The notes under the pieces: generated by a model
What the model saw: only the letters and a program-made list of their open reading frames with translations
Database searches by the model: none
Told to the model about the DNA's origin: nothing
In this document: piece after piece, positions 1 through 10,722 of the stretch
Layout of the letters: each line of letters starts with the position of its first letter
How positions within the stretch are numbered: the stretch's first letter is position 1
Source of the DNA: Ruficoccus sp. ZRK36
GTDB taxonomy: Bacteria > Verrucomicrobiota > Verrucomicrobiia > Opitutales > Cerasicoccaceae
Direction: 5' to 3'
DNA length: 64,000 nucleotides
NCBI RefSeq assembly: GCF_019603315.1
Contig: NZ_CP080649.1
Location: 62,001-126,000 of the forward strand
Translations under genes and position numbers: made by a program

Positions 1-614
1 TCAGCACCGAGGGTGTCAGCCAGCATCTTGCGGATGGCGGCGTGAACTTCCTGAGCCATTTCCGGCGTAGCGGTCTTACCCGTGCCGATCGCCCAGACGG
101 GCTCGTAGGCTACGACGATGTTGTCGGCGTGCTTCTTATCCACACCGGCGAGGCCGCCCTTGACCTGCTCTTCGATGACCTCGAGGGTCTTGCCGCCTTC
201 GCGCTGCTCGATGGTTTCACCGACGCAGAGGATGGGCTTGAGGCTGTTTTCGAGGGAGGCGATGACCTTCTGGTTGATGAAGGCGTCGGTCTCACCGAAG
301 TACTGACGACGCTCGCTGTGACCGAGGATCACGTAGCTGACGTAGAAGGTGCGCAGCATAGCGGCGGAAATCTCGCCGGTGTAGGCACCTTCGGGCTCGG
401 GGTGCATGTTCTGCGCACCGAGCTGAATGTTGTTGGCTTCGGACAGGGCCTTGGCCGCGCTCTCAAGCGCGGTGAACGGCGGGCAGATAGCCACGCCGAC
501 ATCAGTCTGGCTGCCGATCTCGGCGAGAATGCCATTGATCAGCTCCACGCCGTCAGGCGCGGTCTTGTTCATCTTCCAGTTCCCCGCGATCAGATATTTA
601 CGCTTGGTAGCCAT
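1..614 (-). CDS. tpiA: Triose-phosphate isomerase, C-terminus cut by window edge
   Basis: Interconverts dihydroxyacetone phosphate and glyceraldehyde 3-phosphate in the cytoplasm. About 204 residues are visible of the usual 250 or so; the reading frame runs off the left edge. The start ATG (complement of 612-614) gives MATKRKYLIAGNWKMN. The substrate lysine is K14 in GNWKMN, the electrophile histidine H99 in ILGHSERR, and the catalytic base E171 in AYEPVWAIGTG. It is the last visible gene of a gapA-pgk-tpiA run, 38 bases after pgk, so co-transcription is likely. Identity is certain from these motifs. Confidence 0.97.
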   Translation of the reverse strand, partial: MATKRKYLIAGNWKMNKTAPDGVELINGILAEIGSQTDVGVAICPPFTALESAAKALSEANNIQLGAQNMHPEPEGAYTGEISAAMLRTFYVSYVILGHSERRQYFGETDAFINQKVIASLENSLKPILCVGETIEQREGGKTLEVIEEQVKGGLAGVDKKHADNIVVAYEPVWAIGTGKTATPEMAQEVHAAIRKMLADTLGA

Positions 615-652
615 AGTCTTAAAATTGATAGAAATTCCGGTTGGTTGGAGGG

Positions 653-1855
653 TTAAGCCTGCTCCAGAGCAGCCACACCCGGCAAGGTTTTTCCTTCGAG
701 GAACTCGAGGCTCGCGCCCCCACCCGTGCTGATGAAGGAGACCTTGTCGCCATAGCCACTCTTCTTGATGGCCTTGACGGAGTCACCACCACCGATGATC
801 GAGATGGCGTCGGCTTCAGCGACGGTCTCGGCCACAGCAAAGGTACCCTTGGAGCATTCCTTGATCTCGAAGATGCCCATCGGACCGTTCCAGAGGATGG
901 TCTTGGACTTGGCGGCTTCGGCCTTGTAGAGCTCGATGGTCTTGGGGCCGATGTCGACGCCCTGCCAGCCTTCGGGGATGTCCTCACCGCAGACCTTGAC
1001 TTCACCGACCGTGCCGGCGCCGAAGTCCACCTTGTCGGTGATGACGTTGTCCACGGGCAGCAGGAAGTTCACGCCCTTTTCCTTGGCCTTCGCGAGGCAA
1101 GCCTTGGCGGTCTCGATCTTGTCGGGCTCGTTGAGGCTGGAACCGACCTGGTGGTCGAGGGCCAGTGCAAAGGTGTAGGCCATGGCGCCACCGATCAGCA
1201 TGGTGTCGCACTTTTCGAGCAGGGCCTCGATGACGGTGATCTTGTCGGAGACCTTGGCACCGCCAAGGATGACGGTGAAGGGGCGCTCGGGCTTGGCGGT
1301 CTTGTCGCCGAGGAAGTCCAGTTCCTTCTCGATGAGGAAGCCGGAGACCTTCGGGCCGGAAATATACTTGGTGATGCCTTCCGTGGTGGCGTGCGCGCGG
1401 TGCGCGGTGCCGAAAGCATCGTTGACGTAAGCGTCGGCGAACTTGGCCAGGGCCTGGCAGAACTCGGGCTCGTTCTTTTCCTCACCCTTGTAGAAGCGGG
1501 CGTTCTCCAGCAGGATGACGCCGCCGTCGGCGAGATCATTGGCAGCCTTTTCGGCTTCCGGGCCGATGCAGTCGGGCACGAACAGGACGGGCTGGCCGAG
1601 GCGCTCGGAGAGGGCCTTGGCGACGGGAGCCAGAGTGAACTTCAGGTTCTTCTCGCCCTTCGGACGGCCCAGGTGGCTGGCCAGGATGACCTTGGCGCCC
1701 TGGCCGACGAGGTGCTTGATCGTGGGCAGTGCGCCCATGATGCGGGTGTCGTCGGAAATGTTACCCTGCGCGTCGAAGGGCACATTGAAGTCCACGCGCA
1801 CGAAGACACGCTTACCGGCGAGATTGACGTCCTTGATGGTTTTTACGGAAGCCAT
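653..1855 (-). CDS. pgk: Phosphoglycerate kinase
   Basis: Transfers phosphate from 1,3-bisphosphoglycerate to ADP in glycolysis. The 400 residues match the normal bacterial length. The N-terminal half carries the substrate-binding RVDFNVP and SHLGRPKG motifs. The C-terminal nucleotide domain has the WNGPMGIFE segment and the glycine-rich IGGGDS and STGGGASLE loops. It lies between gapA and tpiA in the same direction. The gap before it (1856-2046) holds hairpin repeats that could separate or tune the two messages. No purine-rich ribosome site is evident before the ATG. Confidence 0.98.
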   Translation of the reverse strand: MASVKTIKDVNLAGKRVFVRVDFNVPFDAQGNISDDTRIMGALPTIKHLVGQGAKVILASHLGRPKGEKNLKFTLAPVAKALSERLGQPVLFVPDCIGPEAEKAANDLADGGVILLENARFYKGEEKNEPEFCQALAKFADAYVNDAFGTAHRAHATTEGITKYISGPKVSGFLIEKELDFLGDKTAKPERPFTVILGGAKVSDKITVIEALLEKCDTMLIGGAMAYTFALALDHQVGSSLNEPDKIETAKACLAKAKEKGVNFLLPVDNVITDKVDFGAGTVGEVKVCGEDIPEGWQGVDIGPKTIELYKAEAAKSKTILWNGPMGIFEIKECSKGTFAVAETVAEADAISIIGGGDSVKAIKKSGYGDKVSFISTGGGASLEFLEGKTLPGVAALEQA

Positions 1856-1943
1856 AGCAAATGCAGTTATTCAGTTCTCGGTTGTGCAGTTAAACAGTAT
1901 TGGGGGCGGCTTTCAGGCAAAGCAAGAAATGCTCTCCCAAAAG

Positions 1944-1980
1944 GTGATGCGAAGCATCACGGGTGCAGGGCTTGCCCTGC
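1944..1980 (-). repeat. Hairpin-block repeat after gapA (two hairpins)
   Basis: Two adjacent perfect inverted repeats: arms GTGATGC and GCATCAC around a 3-base loop (1944-1960), then arms GCAGGGC and GCCCTGC around TT (1965-1980). The same two sequences recur at 51448-51485. A degraded third arm pair may lie at 1928-1943. The block lies in the gapA-pgk gap, on the 3' side of gapA. Confidence 0.75.
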
Positions 1981-1993
1981 TTGGGGAAAGCGA

Positions 1994-2019
1994 GGCCGCC
2001 CACATACACGTGGGCGGCC
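1994..2019 (-). other. Strong inverted repeat in the gapA-pgk gap
   Basis: Perfect 10-base arms GGCCGCCCAC and GTGGGCGGCC with a 6-base loop, 27 bases after the gapA stop codon. There is no clear run of T on either side, so it is not a textbook intrinsic terminator. It could stabilise the 3' end of gapA mRNA or attenuate read-through into pgk. Confidence 0.5.
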
Positions 2020-2046
2020 CGCCGAAAAATCCGATGGCGGATTGGT

Positions 2047-3388
<1,342 letters not shown>

Positions 3389-4099
3389 TCAAAACTCCGA
3401 CGCGAGCATGTGGCTTTTGACAAGCTCATTAACGATCTCAGCCGCCAGAGAGTCTGCCATATCATCGCGACTGGAATCCGCCCTGCCCTCGGTCGTCGCA
3501 TCCGCCATCCAAATCCTATCGCCCGTGCCAACATCCATTACCGCGATGCGGTAGTCTGCTACCGGGCTTACGACGGTACCACCACCAGTCTGAGTGGTCG
3601 TGAGATTGACATAAGCGGGTCTCCCCCCACCGGGGCGGAAACAATCCTCCGGCGGCGTGGAGGAGATGTCGTCAACGAGAGCAACGTCCTCTTCCGTGCT
3701 GACAATCCCCCTTGTGTGGTAAGTGGGCGGGAAGTAGGTACCCACGGTACGAAACTCGCTCAACTCGACCAACAAAACCGCCTCCGCTCCACTCTCGCGC
3801 AGAGCCTGCGTGATCGACTCCGGGTCGTACTCACGGGTCGGAGGTAAAATATCAACACCCCGGATCGCATCGATCCCGCGTTCGCTCAACAGCCGTGCCA
3901 GCTCTGACTCCAGATAGCCCTGAGCACTGACACGGGGAAGCCCCGCTACAATAACGAAAGACGAGTAACTGGTCTGAGCGTAGGCAGGGTCACGGTAGGA
4001 AGAGATCGAGGTGGAAGTACAGCCGGTAAGCAAACCGACCGTACACACGATGAACGCGCAAAATACACGTAAGCCAACAGCGGCTTCCCTTTCCATCAC
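3389..4099 (-). CDS. Predicted lipoprotein, unknown function
   Basis: 236 residues. A signal sequence ends in the lipobox LLTGC, with C26 as the likely lipidated cysteine, so the protein should be anchored in a membrane and face the periplasm. The body contains a repeated alternation of hydrophobic strands and an AVLLVELSEF segment, then DYRIAVMDVGTGDRIWMADATTEG. This pattern resembles small periplasmic lipoproteins of the DUF4136 or GNA1162 type, where a polypeptide describes how a value is formed from a stem. That resemblance is weak and is only a guess. It lies between gapA and a GH13 gene on the same strand. The start could be either of two adjacent ATGs. Confidence 0.8.
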   Translation of the reverse strand: MMEREAAVGLRVFCAFIVCTVGLLTGCTSTSISSYRDPAYAQTSYSSFVIVAGLPRVSAQGYLESELARLLSERGIDAIRGVDILPPTREYDPESITQALRESGAEAVLLVELSEFRTVGTYFPPTYHTRGIVSTEEDVALVDDISSTPPEDCFRPGGGRPAYVNLTTTQTGGGTVVSPVADYRIAVMDVGTGDRIWMADATTEGRADSSRDDMADSLAAEIVNELVKSHMLASEF

Positions 4100-4144
4100 G
4101 TCGCCAGATTGCCAAGTACGCCATGACTGGTCAAGCCCGCTGCC

Positions 4145-6574
4145 CTACTTCTTCACCCAGAGGGCGCAGCTAAGCGGGGGCAGGTGCAGGTAGCCATCCT
4201 CCCAGCGGACGAGGCCGGTGGTGAGGCCGTGCGTCTCGAAGCGCTCGTGGTCGGCGAGCTGGCGGAAGTGCTTCGGCTCCACATCCACCGGCAGCGCGTA
4301 GCCGTCGAAGTGCGGGTTGATGGCGAAAAGGATCTGCTCGTGGCCATTGGTAAGGTCGGCATTATAAAGCACCGCGATGGCTGAGGTGTCGCCGTCCTCG
4401 AAAAACTTTAAATAGCCGTCGCTCTGGCGGCCGTTGAGGCGGAAGAGCCGCCCGGCCTGCGAGCGGCGGAAGGCCGTCCAGCTGCGGAAGTAGTCGGCGG
4501 TCGTCGGGTACTGACGGCGGCGCGAGTAGTCGAGAGCGTTGAGGTCGCCGCGCTGGTAGGAGTTGTTGACTCCCTGCTTGGAGTGCAGCAGGTCCTGCCC
4601 CTCGGCCAGCATGGGGATGCCGAGCGAGGCCATGAGCAGGGCGCACATCAGGTGCGTGCGGCGGCGGTCGTTGGCGCTGGGCCAGGAGCCGTTGTTGTCG
4701 GCGTTCTCGGTGATCTTGTCCAGCCAGCACATGTCGTCGTGCGAGGCAGCGTAGTTGACCGTCTGCGCCGGGAACATGGCAAAGTAGTGCGGCGAGCCGG
4801 ATACGAAATAGCGGAACTGGTCGCGGTTGGCCTCGCCGCGCACGTAGCGGCCGATGAAGTCCCGGTAGCCGTCGTTCCAGGAGGCGATCCCGGTATGGCG
4901 GAGGGCCTGGGCAATATGCCCGCGGAAGCTCCACGGCTCGGCGATGATGATGATCGAAGGCTTCACGGCCTTGAGGGCCTTTTCCACATCACGCAGCACA
5001 TCCACCCCGATCAGCTCGGCCAGGTCGAATCGGAAGCCATCCACGTCGTAGGTTTTCACGAGGTGGACGAGGCTGTCGATCATGAGGCGGCGTCCCATCG
5101 GCGTATGCGCGCTGAAGTCGTTCCCGCAGCCGCTCCAGTTCATGAGGTTGCCCTTATGGTCCGTCTCGAAGTAGTAGAGCTTGTCGATAAAGAGCAGGTG
5201 CGCAGGCTCGCCCACGTGGTTATAAACCACGTCGAGGATGACGGCCATATCCTGCTCGTGAAAGGCGTCCACCATGTCCTTGAACTCGTGGATCTGTGAA
5301 GCCTTCTCCGGCTCGGTCCCGTAGGAGCTCTCCGGGGAGAAAAAGTTACACGTCATGTAGCCCCAGTGATACTCGTCGCGGCTGCGGGCGTCGTTCTCCT
5401 GCACCGGCTGGAGCTCGACCGCGTTGATGCCCGAGTCCTTGAGGTAGCAGTTGTCCGAGCGCAGCCACTTGGCCAGCCCGGCAAAGCCCTCGCGCTCGTC
5501 GGCGGAGAGATCAGCCTCGGCATGCGCCAGCAGGTCGCGCACATGCGTCTCCATGATGACAAGGTCGTGCCAGGCCGGAGGCGTATGGCGCCGATGCGGG
5601 CGGGGGAGCTTGTCAGGGTCGTAGACAATACCTGGCCCCACATGGCTAACGGTGGCCAGGGCGTAGGGGTCGAGGATTTTAAAGTCTGGGTCGAAGTGGC
5701 TGAACTCGCTCTCGTTGTCCCCATCCACGCTGTAGTGGTAGTACCAGCCGTGGAGGTTACCGGGATGGACACGCTCCCAGATGTTATCGTTCACGCGGAC
5801 CAGGTCGTGGCTCTGCGCACCGGAGCCGTCGAGGTTCCGGTACACGGTCACGGTCACGCGCGTCGCACGTGGAGCGAAGAGCCGGAAGATGGTCTTACCG
5901 GCGGCCATGAGGACGCCGAGCTGAGCATCCGTCCCCAGCGCGAGCAACAGGTGCCCGTAGGCGATGGGGCACTCCTGGCGGTTGGCCTTATCCTTCCACA
6001 GGAGCTTCTCATGCCCGAGGATGTGGTGCTCGTGCGGAGGCTCGAAATAGAACACGTGGCGCCCGGTACGACCGGGGTCGAGCAGAAAGGGGTGTGTGCC
6101 GTCGCCCTCGACTTCACGGTTCGGGGCATCCAGCGGCGTCATCTGCCACTCACCCTCGCCGGAGACGAACTTGAAGCGCACCGCATCCCCCGACGCACAG
6201 ACCTTGCTGGCCGGTACGCTGAGGCTGAAACACAGGCGCCCCTGATAGCGGTCGGGCGTCATCTGCCAGCGGGCCTTACCGATCGCCTTATCCCAGCCGT
6301 TAAATTCACCGGCCACGTAGAACGAGTTCTCCTTCCAGTCGAGATTCGGGAAGTGCTCAGGCCAGAGGAAGAAAATGATCCGTTTACCCTCGGCGTAGTA
6401 GCCTGAGAGCTTGGCGTACTCCTGCGGCGAGGCCGGCTCGATCTTTTTGAGCGCCTGCTTACCGGGATTGAGAAAAAGGGGCGGCAGGCCGGGGTCCAAC
6501 CAGTCCTCGTTCAGGAACACAATCCCGCGCTGGTGGTTGATCCATTTGGCTTCAAAAAAAACGTCGGCGCACAT
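4145..6574 (-). CDS. GH13 alpha-glucan debranching enzyme, pullulanase-like
   Basis: 809 residues without a signal peptide, so probably cytoplasmic and acting on alpha-1,6 branches of glycogen or maltodextrins. Early beta-sandwich regions (about 60-180 and 225-290, the second with the AAGKTIFRLFAPRA signature of CBM48-type domains) precede the catalytic barrel. Catalytic motifs are VVYNH (449-453), nucleophile D517 in DGFRFDLAEL, acid/base E546 in IAEPWS, and the D613-D614 pair in ASHDD. The YHWGY motif near 402 matches the YNWGY signature of type I pullulanase. A glycogen debranching role (GlgX-like) is the alternative. The linkage should be regarded as inferred. Confidence 0.85.
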   Translation of the reverse strand: MCADVFFEAKWINHQRGIVFLNEDWLDPGLPPLFLNPGKQALKKIEPASPQEYAKLSGYYAEGKRIIFFLWPEHFPNLDWKENSFYVAGEFNGWDKAIGKARWQMTPDRYQGRLCFSLSVPASKVCASGDAVRFKFVSGEGEWQMTPLDAPNREVEGDGTHPFLLDPGRTGRHVFYFEPPHEHHILGHEKLLWKDKANRQECPIAYGHLLLALGTDAQLGVLMAAGKTIFRLFAPRATRVTVTVYRNLDGSGAQSHDLVRVNDNIWERVHPGNLHGWYYHYSVDGDNESEFSHFDPDFKILDPYALATVSHVGPGIVYDPDKLPRPHRRHTPPAWHDLVIMETHVRDLLAHAEADLSADEREGFAGLAKWLRSDNCYLKDSGINAVELQPVQENDARSRDEYHWGYMTCNFFSPESSYGTEPEKASQIHEFKDMVDAFHEQDMAVILDVVYNHVGEPAHLLFIDKLYYFETDHKGNLMNWSGCGNDFSAHTPMGRRLMIDSLVHLVKTYDVDGFRFDLAELIGVDVLRDVEKALKAVKPSIIIIAEPWSFRGHIAQALRHTGIASWNDGYRDFIGRYVRGEANRDQFRYFVSGSPHYFAMFPAQTVNYAASHDDMCWLDKITENADNNGSWPSANDRRRTHLMCALLMASLGIPMLAEGQDLLHSKQGVNNSYQRGDLNALDYSRRRQYPTTADYFRSWTAFRRSQAGRLFRLNGRQSDGYLKFFEDGDTSAIAVLYNADLTNGHEQILFAINPHFDGYALPVDVEPKHFRQLADHERFETHGLTTGLVRWEDGYLHLPPLSCALWVKK

Positions 6575-6717
6575 AAGTTAAGCTTAACATAGCTTGGGTG
6601 ATGCCGGTTTACACGCAAAATCTCGGAAAAGCACCGGGTGATCGAAGATTGTAACGTGCCCGAGCGGAACGCGTGAAATGAGTTGAAGCGAGCGGATCGA
6701 GGGTGTTGACTGGCCGG

Positions 6718-7797
6718 ATGGCGAAAATCCTGGTAGCCCTCTCGGGTGGCGTTGACAGCGCGGTAGCGGCGCTCCTGCTCAAGCAGCAGGGGCACGAGGT
6801 GGCTGCCGCCTACATGCGCACCTGGATGAACGAAGAAGGCAGCGCCATCCTCGCCGATTGCCCGTGGGAGGAGGACATCCGCCAGGCCAAAGCCGTGGCC
6901 GCGCATCTGGACATCCCCTTTGAGGTGGTCAACCTGATCGAGGAGTACCGCCAGCATGTCGTGGATTATCTGATACGGGGTTATCGCAGCGGCGTCACCC
7001 CCAACCCGGACATGATGTGCAACCGCGAGATGAAGTTCGGGGTCTTCGCCAAATACGCCCGTGAGCAGGGCTTCGACGAGGTAGCCACCGGCCACTACTG
7101 CCGCATGGGCGAGCAGCCGGACGGCTCACGCCATGTGCTGCGCGGCGTCGACCGTAACAAGGACCAATCGTACTTCCTCGCTCTGGTGCGGCAGGAGCAG
7201 CTCAAGATGGCACGCTTCCCCATCGGCGAGCTGGCCAAGCCCCGCGTGCGCGAGCTGGCCCGTGAGCACAATCTGCCCAACGCAGCCCGCAAGGACAGCC
7301 AGGGCATCTGCTTCCTCGGCAAGGTGGACATCAACGCCTTTCTGGCCGCCTACATCCCGGACCGCCCGGGCCAGATCGTGCGCGCCGCCGACGGCACCGT
7401 GCTCGGCGACCACGCCGGACTGCACCACTTTACGCTCGGCCAGCGCAAGGGCCTCGGCATCCCGAGCAATACCGACTTCAAGAACTACGTCGTCACCGGC
7501 AAGGACTTTGAAAACAACCGGCTGCTGGTCGCCTTTGACGAGCCGGACGCCCCCGGCCTGTATGGCAGCGATTTCACCCTGCGCGACATCAGCTGGGCCA
7601 GCAGCCCCGTGACCGAGGCCCGCGTGATCGACATCATGCCCCGCTACCGCGACCCGCAGGTGAAAACCGACTTCACACCCCAGCCCGACGGCAGCGCAAA
7701 GATCCGTTTCCACGAATCACAGCGTGCCCTCGCCCCCGGCCAGATCGCAGCGCTTTATGACGGCGAGACCCTCCTCGGGGGCGGATTTTACGCGTGA
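6718..7797 (+). CDS. mnmA: tRNA-specific 2-thiouridylase
   Basis: Adds sulfur to uridine 34 of tRNAs for Lys, Glu and Gln using ATP. The PP-loop [10 protein letters not shown] starts at residue 9. The two catalytic cysteines are C101 in MCNREMKFG and C198 in DSQGICFLG. The [10 protein letters not shown] segment of the central domain is present. I chose the ATG at 6718 because it gives the standard [11 protein letters not shown] start; a GTG at 6703 would add five residues. The 359-residue length is normal. It is divergent from the GH13 gene. Confidence 0.97.
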   Translation: MAKILVALSGGVDSAVAALLLKQQGHEVAAAYMRTWMNEEGSAILADCPWEEDIRQAKAVAAHLDIPFEVVNLIEEYRQHVVDYLIRGYRSGVTPNPDMMCNREMKFGVFAKYAREQGFDEVATGHYCRMGEQPDGSRHVLRGVDRNKDQSYFLALVRQEQLKMARFPIGELAKPRVRELAREHNLPNAARKDSQGICFLGKVDINAFLAAYIPDRPGQIVRAADGTVLGDHAGLHHFTLGQRKGLGIPSNTDFKNYVVTGKDFENNRLLVAFDEPDAPGLYGSDFTLRDISWASSPVTEARVIDIMPRYRDPQVKTDFTPQPDGSAKIRFHESQRALAPGQIAALYDGETLLGGGFYA

Positions 7798-7938
7798 TTT
7801 ACATCCCCCCGCCTCTGAGTACTATCCGGGGGCAATAATCAGGTCAAAAAGGCGAAAAAACGCTAGATTTTACGCAGGTGTGACTCTAGCCTACGGCTCA
7901 CTGCGGCACCGAAGCCGCCGCTTCACTACCCTCTTGGC

Positions 7939-8727
7939 ATGACCCTTAACGAGCTACAGCGCTGGATTCTTAACCACAATCAGGAAGACACCTGGTGGGT
8001 CGCCATAGACGGCGAAGTCCTCGACAACCTCATGGCGCTGCCCGATGTCGGCAAAGTCAAGGATCAGAATCCCGACAACGAGATATCCGTCCTGCACGCC
8101 ACCAAGGCTGAAGACGAAGACGCCGAGTGGATCATTTTTGAAAAAGAGACCGCGCAGAAATTCCGTGTTATCTCGGAGAAAAAGATAGCCAGCGGTTTCA
8201 AGATGCCGACTCACGCCCCCTTCAAGCATGAAGAGGTAGAGGAGAAAGCTGAAGAACCGGTAGAAGAAGCCAAGGCAGAGGAAAAGCCCGCAGCCAAGAA
8301 AGAGCCCAAGCCTGAAAAAGCCCCGGAGCCCGAGCCTGCTCCTAAAGCAGAACCGGCACCGACACCCGAGCCCAAAGCGACCGAGTCCCTCGCAGGAGTC
8401 CCCTCCCCCGAGGCCAACAACGAGCAGGTCGCTATGCTCAAGGCCGAGCTGGATTCCCTCAAGCTGGCCTTCGCCAAGCTGAGCGAGGAAGTGACCGAGC
8501 TGCGCAGCCTCGCTGACGAGGTCAAGCAGCCGCTCTCAGAGGCCAAGGCGATCCTCGAAGAGCGCGAACAGTTTCTGGAAATGAGCGAGAACTCGCTCTT
8601 TGAAAAAGCCCAGACCCAGGAGGTCATGCAGAACGAGCTCGAGCAGATGCGCGAGGAACTGCAGACCAAGGAGCGCAATATCAAGGCCCGCGAACAGGCT
8701 CTCGCCGAAAAAGAAGCCGGCGCCTGA
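7939..8727 (+). CDS. Coiled-coil protein with acidic/proline-rich linker
   Basis: 262 residues, function not recognised. A folded N-terminal part (1-95) contains tryptophan-rich strands and a WIIFEKE segment. Residues about 96-155 are a low-complexity linker of Glu, Lys, Ala and Pro. Residues about 160-260 form a long heptad-rich coiled coil ending in KEAGA. There is no signal peptide or membrane segment. It lies upstream of, and convergent with, the GspE/PilB cluster. A structural or scaffold role is plausible from the architecture, but no family was identified. Confidence 0.8.
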   Translation: MTLNELQRWILNHNQEDTWWVAIDGEVLDNLMALPDVGKVKDQNPDNEISVLHATKAEDEDAEWIIFEKETAQKFRVISEKKIASGFKMPTHAPFKHEEVEEKAEEPVEEAKAEEKPAAKKEPKPEKAPEPEPAPKAEPAPTPEPKATESLAGVPSPEANNEQVAMLKAELDSLKLAFAKLSEEVTELRSLADEVKQPLSEAKAILEEREQFLEMSENSLFEKAQTQEVMQNELEQMREELQTKERNIKAREQALAEKEAGA

Positions 8728-8878
8728 TCCTGAAGGCTATCTTTTCGGGTCACGAAGATGACACGAAAAGCACAAGGGCATGTTTATCACAAAAACATCC
8801 TTTGAGGCTTCGTTTGAACCATAAACGAGTCTCGGAATAGAAGGCTCCCAAGGAGAGCAATCGAGGCATCCTCTCCGC

Positions 8879-10711
8879 CTAATCGGTCTCGCCGGGCTTG
8901 GCCAGCTGGAGCTTGCGGTCGGCTTTGGCCTTCTCCTTCAACTGGCTCTGGAGCTCGAACTCCTCGGCCATGGCCTCCAGGTCTTCGAGGTCCGGCGGTA
9001 CAGTGGCGATGGCTTCCTCCATCGTGGTGATGCCGTGACGCACCTTTTTCATACTGTCCTGGTGAAGCGTATACATCCCGGTGTACATGGCGATGCGCTT
9101 GAGCTCGGAGGTCTCGACCTCTTTGTTGATCCCCTCGATGAGGAGCTCGGAGATCTGCATCAGCTCATGGATACCGATTCGGCCTCGGTAGCCTTTACCG
9201 CCGCAGCTCGGACAGCCCGTGCGGTTTGCGCGGTAGATATTGCCGTCGCCTTCTTTCCAGCCGATAGCTCTAGAGAGAATATCCAATTCGCGCTCAACGG
9301 GCTCGTAGGACTGGCGGCAGGTCTTACAGACGCGACGCATGAGACGCTGAGCGCAGACGCAGACCAGCGAGGCTGAGAGCATAAAGGGCTCGATACCCAT
9401 ATCCGTCAGACGCGCAATCGTGCTCGGGGCGTCATTGGTGTGCAGGGTACTGAAAAGCATGTGGCCGGTGAGCGCGGCCTCAACCGCGATACTGGCCGTT
9501 TCCTTGTCTCGGATTTCCCCCACCAGAATGACATCCGGGTCCTGACGCAGAAAGGCGCGCAGGGCATTGGCGAAGGTCAGCCCGATCTTACGCTGCATCT
9601 GCATCTGGCAGAGTCCGTGCAGGGTGTACTCGATCGGGTCCTCAGCGGTGCGGATACAAATCTCAGGCGAGTTAATTTCGTTCAGCGCGGAGTACAGCGT
9701 CATCGACTTACCGGAGCCGGTCGGCCCACAGTGCAGGATCATCCCATAGGGGCGGGTGATCAGGTCACGGTAGATATCGAGGTTTTCCGGCTCAAAACCC
9801 AAGGCCGTCAACGGCAGCGTTGACTTGCTCTTGTCGAGGATACGCATGACCGCGCCCTCGCCGTGGTTGAGCGGGGCGGTCGCGACACGAAGGTCGATAT
9901 TGATCGGCTTTTTCGTAAACTGCTGGAAGACGATACGGCCGTCCTGCGGGAGACGCTTCTCGGCGATGTCGAGATTTGACATGACCTTGATACGCGCGAG
10001 AAGAGCACCGGCGACCTTGGGAGAGAGGTTCAGCTTTTCCGTCAGCACACCGTCCACACGTACACGCACGCGGCAGGATTTTTCAGCGGGCTCGATGTGG
10101 ATGTCACTGCCACCCGAGTAGTAGGCATCCTCGATGATACGGTTGGCCAGCTGGATGATGGGGGCGGACTCTTCGGCGTCGGAATCCTCGTCGATCTCGC
10201 CCTCTTCCATGGAGAACTCCATGTCGAGTGCCTCGACCACATCGCCAAAGCCTTCGGCGACGCGCACCTCGGCCTTTTCCTCAGACTGCAGGTGGTGGAG
10301 GATGTCGCGCTCAACCGCAAGCAAAGCATGGACCTTGCGCCGCGTCACCTCCTGCACTCTGTTGCGGACGGTCAGGTCAAAGGGATTGGACAGGGCGATA
10401 ACCATGTAGTTACCGACGAGCCCGATAGGGAGAACCTTGTTCTCCTTGCAGAAATCCTGGTCCAGGCGCTCAAAGGTCCGCTCATCCTTGCGAAAGTTGT
10501 GAGCATTGTAGGGGCTGAGGCCACAGGCACGGCTCTTGGCCACCAGAAGCTGAAACTCGCTGATCTCGAAGTCCTTCATCAGGAGCTTCTCAACCTCATC
10601 GCCGGAGAGCTCCTTATCGGTCTGGATGATCTGGTTGGCCTGCTCCTGTGTCAGGCGATTCAACTCCCGGAGGTTGTTGACGATAGCGGCCTGGATGCGT
10701 GCGAGTGCCAT
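8879..10711 (-). CDS. GspE/PilB-type secretion or pilus assembly ATPase
   Basis: Cytoplasmic hexameric ATPase that drives pseudopilus or type IV pilus extension. The N-terminal region (1-150) resembles MshEN/GspE-N domains. It is followed by an acidic stretch (163-182) and the ATPase core. Walker A is GPTGSGKS (329-336). The Asp box is RTAEDPIEY, Walker B ILVGEIRD, and the His box [15 protein letters not shown] and CPSC pair forms the usual zinc site. A charged C-terminal tail of about 40 residues follows. It is the last gene of a minus-strand cluster, 11 bases after a receiver protein. The 610-residue length is slightly long. PilB versus GspE cannot be decided without the rest of the machine. 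Confidence 0.92.
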   Translation of the reverse strand: MALARIQAAIVNNLRELNRLTQEQANQIIQTDKELSGDEVEKLLMKDFEISEFQLLVAKSRACGLSPYNAHNFRKDERTFERLDQDFCKENKVLPIGLVGNYMVIALSNPFDLTVRNRVQEVTRRKVHALLAVERDILHHLQSEEKAEVRVAEGFGDVVEALDMEFSMEEGEIDEDSDAEESAPIIQLANRIIEDAYYSGGSDIHIEPAEKSCRVRVRVDGVLTEKLNLSPKVAGALLARIKVMSNLDIAEKRLPQDGRIVFQQFTKKPINIDLRVATAPLNHGEGAVMRILDKSKSTLPLTALGFEPENLDIYRDLITRPYGMILHCGPTGSGKSMTLYSALNEINSPEICIRTAEDPIEYTLHGLCQMQMQRKIGLTFANALRAFLRQDPDVILVGEIRDKETASIAVEAALTGHMLFSTLHTNDAPSTIARLTDMGIEPFMLSASLVCVCAQRLMRRVCKTCRQSYEPVERELDILSRAIGWKEGDGNIYRANRTGCPSCGGKGYRGRIGIHELMQISELLIEGINKEVETSELKRIAMYTGMYTLHQDSMKKVRHGITTMEEAIATVPPDLEDLEAMAEEFELQSQLKEKAKADRKLQLAKPGETD

Positions 10712-10722
10712 GTTTTAAAAGG